Origin: Deferribacteres bacterium | GTDB lineage: Bacteria; Nitrospirota; Thermodesulfovibrionia; UBA6902 | Direction of reading: 5' to 3' | Length of the DNA stretch: 7,522 bases | Assembly (NCBI GenBank): GCA_030598625.1 | Contig: JAUVPO010000087.1 | Location: 1-7,522, forward strand | In this document: one piece after another, positions 5,923 to 7,522 of the stretch | How positions within the stretch are numbered: position 1 is the stretch's first letter | Layout of the letters: each line of letters begins with the position of its first letter | Made by a program: the position numbers and the translations under genes | Notes under the pieces: model-generated | The model's input: the letters and a program-made list of their open reading frames with translations, nothing else | What the model was told of the DNA's origin: nothing | Databases searched by the model: none

Positions 5923-6902
5923 TCACGAAAAAAATAGCGATAACCATGGGCGAGCCCGGGGGTGTCGGGCCGGAAGTAATTGTCAAGGCCATGTATTGCG
6001 CTGAAATCAGGGATTACTGCGACCCGGTGATTGTCGGTGATGCCGGAATAATGAGAGAGGCCGCGGAACTTACCGGACTTCCACTGAAGGTCAGGGTGAT
6101 ATCGAATATATCGGATTTAAGCCCTGAGGCCGGGGTCATTGAAGTCCTCGCTGTTAAGTCTGATGCTGATGTTAGAAGAGGCGCTCCGTCAAAGGGCGCA
6201 GGCAGGTCGGTTGTTAAATATATAAAGAAGGCGGTGACACTTGCATTAAGAAATGAAGTGAGTGCGGTTGTAACCGCCCCGATATCAAAGGAGTCACTTA
6301 AAATGGCGGGTTATGAATGGCCCGGGCATACGGAGCTGTTTGCCGGGCTTACAAATACAAAAGAATTCGCAATGATGTTTGTAAGTGACGAATTAAAGAT
6401 AATCCTCAGCACAATCCATATACCCCTGAAAGATGTCCCGAAGAAAATTAATGAAAGACTTATCTTCAGGACAATCATGCTTGCAAAGAAAGGGGCTGAT
6501 ATGCTCGGTATAGGCAATCCCCGGATTGCCGTGGCAGGGCTTAACCCCCACGCTGGAGAATCCGGAATTATGGGGGATGAAGAGTTGAGGGTAATTGTTC
6601 CCGCGATAAACAGGGCGCGGGATAAAGCGATTAATGTCTCTGGCCCTTTACCGCCCGATGTTGTTTTTCATAAGGCCTATAACGGTGAGTTTGATATAAT
6701 TGTGTGCATGTATCACGACCAGGGATTGGTCCCTTTCAAGATGCTTGCCTTTGATACGGGAGTGAATGTTACAGTAGGACTGCCTATAATAAGGACCTCA
6801 CCCGACCACGGCACGGCGTTTGATATAGCGTGGAAGAACAGGGCAAACCCGTCGAGCATGCTTGAGGCGATAAAACTTGCGTCCAGGCTGAGAAATGTAT
6901 AA
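5919..6902 (+). CDS. pdxA: 4-hydroxythreonine-4-phosphate dehydrogenase
   Basis: 327 residues, the usual family length (E. coli 329). PdxA oxidises 4-phosphohydroxy-L-threonine with NAD(P); after decarboxylation the product, 3-amino-1-hydroxyacetone phosphate, is joined by PdxJ to deoxyxylulose 5-phosphate to make pyridoxine 5'-phosphate. Visible signatures are MGEPGGVGPE (10-19), VTAPISKESL (118-127), GHTELFAGL (136-144) and the metal ligands His167 (STIHIPL), His211 (NPHAGE) and His266 (YHDQGL), matching the known 166/211/266 pattern. The C-terminal block RTSPDHGTAFDIA (292-304) is also intact. The start codon overlaps the ridA stop by 4 bases and has only a weak ribosome site, so translation probably depends on ridA. 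No clear terminator follows; 468 bases without a gene come next. A PdxA2-type enzyme acting on other substrates cannot be excluded, but no catabolic genes are nearby. Confidence 0.95.
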   Translation: MITKKIAITMGEPGGVGPEVIVKAMYCAEIRDYCDPVIVGDAGIMREAAELTGLPLKVRVISNISDLSPEAGVIEVLAVKSDADVRRGAPSKGAGRSVVKYIKKAVTLALRNEVSAVVTAPISKESLKMAGYEWPGHTELFAGLTNTKEFAMMFVSDELKIILSTIHIPLKDVPKKINERLIFRTIMLAKKGADMLGIGNPRIAVAGLNPHAGESGIMGDEELRVIVPAINRARDKAINVSGPLPPDVVFHKAYNGEFDIIVCMYHDQGLVPFKMLAFDTGVNVTVGLPIIRTSPDHGTAFDIAWKNRANPSSMLEAIKLASRLRNV

Positions 6903-7150
6903 ATAAATAATTAAACCACTTAACACCACTTCTAAAAACCTCGAATCACCTCAAATCTGGTACAAATTTATTGAAAATACGTTGAAATGGTTTTGCGGTA
7001 GGGGAGAATCCACACAGCGCCGCATAAATAAAGGCTTTGTGAGGTAGTCACGGAAGGTCTATGTGTTTACTTCCCTCAAATAAATTATTTATAACTATTA
7101 CTTATCTTCAATTTCAAATTGGGTCAGGCATTATTTGTACTTCTCTATAG

Positions 7151-7227
7151 TCAATAGGATTGAATCAGTCTGGATTTCATTCATAAGTTGAAGTTATCAA
7201 TAAAGTTGATTCAGTCTGAATTCCGTT
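7151..7227. repeat. Imperfect tandem-spaced direct repeat, 31 bp at 46-bp period
   Basis: Copy 1 (7151-7181) and copy 2 (7197-7227) share 24 of 31 bases; the core TCAGTCTG is identical. Copy 2 holds a palindrome ATTCAG-T-CTGAAT (7209-7221), and copy 1 a degraded version. Two similar half-palindromic sites at a fixed spacing upstream of a gene would fit regulator-binding sites, with the nearest downstream start at 7371. Confidence 0.55.
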
Positions 7228-7334
7228 GATTTCTTACAGTTATAGACATTTTTATGCCCTACTTCTGATTAGAACATGACAAGTAATAGTCAATTTCTCT
7301 GCTATCCGTTATTAATAATATTAGGTTAACTTAT

Positions 7335-7352
7335 AGATTTAATAATAAATCT
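7335..7352 (+). promoter_or_regulatory. Short hairpin just before the leader ORF ribosome site
   Basis: AGATTTA (7335-7341) and TAAATCT (7346-7352) form a 7-bp inverted repeat with a 4-base loop, 8 bases before the AGGAG ribosome site (7361-7365). It is AT-rich and weak as RNA; it may be a DNA-binding site or have no function. Confidence 0.3.
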
Positions 7353-7370
7353 TAATAGACAGGAGTCCCA

Positions 7371-7406
7371 ATGAGTGATACACTTAAATTAAAGGGTAAT
7401 TCATGA
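7371..7406 (+). CDS. 11-residue leader ORF coupled to the next gene
   Basis: This encodes MSDTLKLKGNS. The ribosome site AGGAG (7361-7365) with 5-base spacing is the best in this part of the window, and the TGA stop overlaps the ATG of the following gene (ATGA). The peptide has no run of one amino acid or of rare-looking codons, so a classical attenuation leader is not indicated. A role in translational coupling is the simplest reading. It could also be fortuitous, since the next gene has its own AAAGGG site inside this ORF. Confidence 0.45.
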   Translation: MSDTLKLKGNS

Positions 7407-7522
7407 AAAAACTTACACTAATTTTAGATTTGTTTTTACTAGCCACAATACTTTTACTCAACATATTTGTGACGGATAGTTTAGCCGCTCAGACGTGTCC
7501 CCATGGTGAGGCGCAGTACGGG
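7403..7522 (+). CDS. Secreted or periplasmic protein, N-terminus only (cut by window edge)
   Basis: 40 codons are visible, starting at ATG 7403 with AAAGGG (7391-7396) 6 bases upstream. The N-terminus is a clear Sec signal: MKK, then a long Leu/Ile-rich core (residues 4-23), then a likely cleavage after SLAA (residues 26-29). The mature part begins QTCPHGEAQYG, with a Cys and His early on. Asp9 inside the hydrophobic core is unusual for a signal peptide. The remainder lies outside the window, so the family cannot be stated. It overlaps the 11-codon leader ORF by 4 bases. Confidence 0.7.
   Translation, partial: MKKLTLILDLFLLATILLLNIFVTDSLAAQTCPHGEAQYG

Larger units (their letters stand above)
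6903..7370. other. AT-rich intergenic region without a convincing gene
   Basis: The stretch is visibly richer in A+T than pdxA. No rho-independent terminator for ridA-pdxA is apparent. It contains a 13-bp palindrome CAATTTCAAATTG (7109-7121), directly followed by GGGTCAGGCATTATTTGTAC (7121-7140), the direct repeats at 7151-7227 and a hairpin at 7335-7352. The only other open frame of note is 24 codons on the minus strand (6951-7025) without a ribosome site. The region may hold remnants of a mobile element. Confidence 0.5.

Noticed and set aside
6951..7025. 24-codon minus-strand ORF beginning MRRCVDSPLPQ
   Set aside because: There is no Shine-Dalgarno and no recognised family. It might be a decayed mobile-element fragment, but I cannot support that from the sequence.
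1..7522. CRISPR array, tRNA or rRNA genes
   Set aside because: No regularly spaced multi-copy repeat is present, and no tRNA cloverleaf or rRNA-like conserved segment was recognised on either strand.

Overview
The window looks like chromosomal DNA from a Gram-negative (diderm) bacterium with moderate G+C. The evidence is a Tat signal and a Sec-type signal on two periplasmic peptidoglycan enzymes of the E. coli MepK and LdtD types, plus a pdxA gene, which marks the DXP-dependent route to vitamin B6. A palindromic repeat built on GTCATTCCCG...CGGGAATCCAG is of a kind I associate with Nitrospirota, Desulfobacterota and some Proteobacteria. The exact lineage cannot be fixed from this sequence.

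Layout. (1) Positions 1-244 hold a possible 3' end of a membrane-protein gene and the promoter region of the first complete gene. (2) Positions 245-2173 (+) encode a 642-residue membrane-anchored protein with an N-terminal four-cysteine zinc ribbon, one transmembrane helix, a long extracytoplasmic part and a C-terminal retropepsin-like aspartic protease domain (DTGAS). (3) Positions 2174-2662 are mostly non-coding but hold a self-contained micro-gene on the minus strand: a candidate promoter, a strong Shine-Dalgarno, a 13-codon lysine-rich ORF and an intrinsic terminator. (4) Positions 2663-3256 (+) encode a Tat-exported DUF882/M15-type murein endopeptidase like MepK. It meets, tail to tail with 5 bases between, an LdtD/YcbB-type L,D-transpeptidase at 3262-4998 (-). 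(5) Positions 4999-5520 form a 522-base regulatory region with two candidate ldtD promoters, a 14-bp palindrome, a 53-bp near-perfect palindrome, a 73-bp REP/MITE-like element and a ridA promoter. (6) ridA (5521-5922) and pdxA (5919-6902) form a translationally coupled pair overlapping by ATGA. (7) Positions 6903-7370 are AT-rich with no convincing gene, but carry a 31-bp imperfect direct repeat at a 46-bp period. (8) At the end an 11-codon ORF with a strong ribosome site overlaps, again by ATGA, the start of a secreted protein cut by the window edge.

How the genes fit together. The MepK-like and LdtD-like enzymes are expected to cut and to make 3-3 (mDAP-mDAP) cross-links in peptidoglycan. 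They are also neighbours in E. coli, so the pairing is conserved although the orientation differs. RidA and PdxA both concern PLP: PdxA makes a PLP precursor, and RidA removes reactive enamine/imine by-products of PLP enzymes. No complete new system is evident. The least ordinary items are the lysine-rich micro-gene, the zinc-ribbon/retropepsin membrane protein, the dense palindromes upstream of ldtD, and the coupled leader ORF at the right edge.
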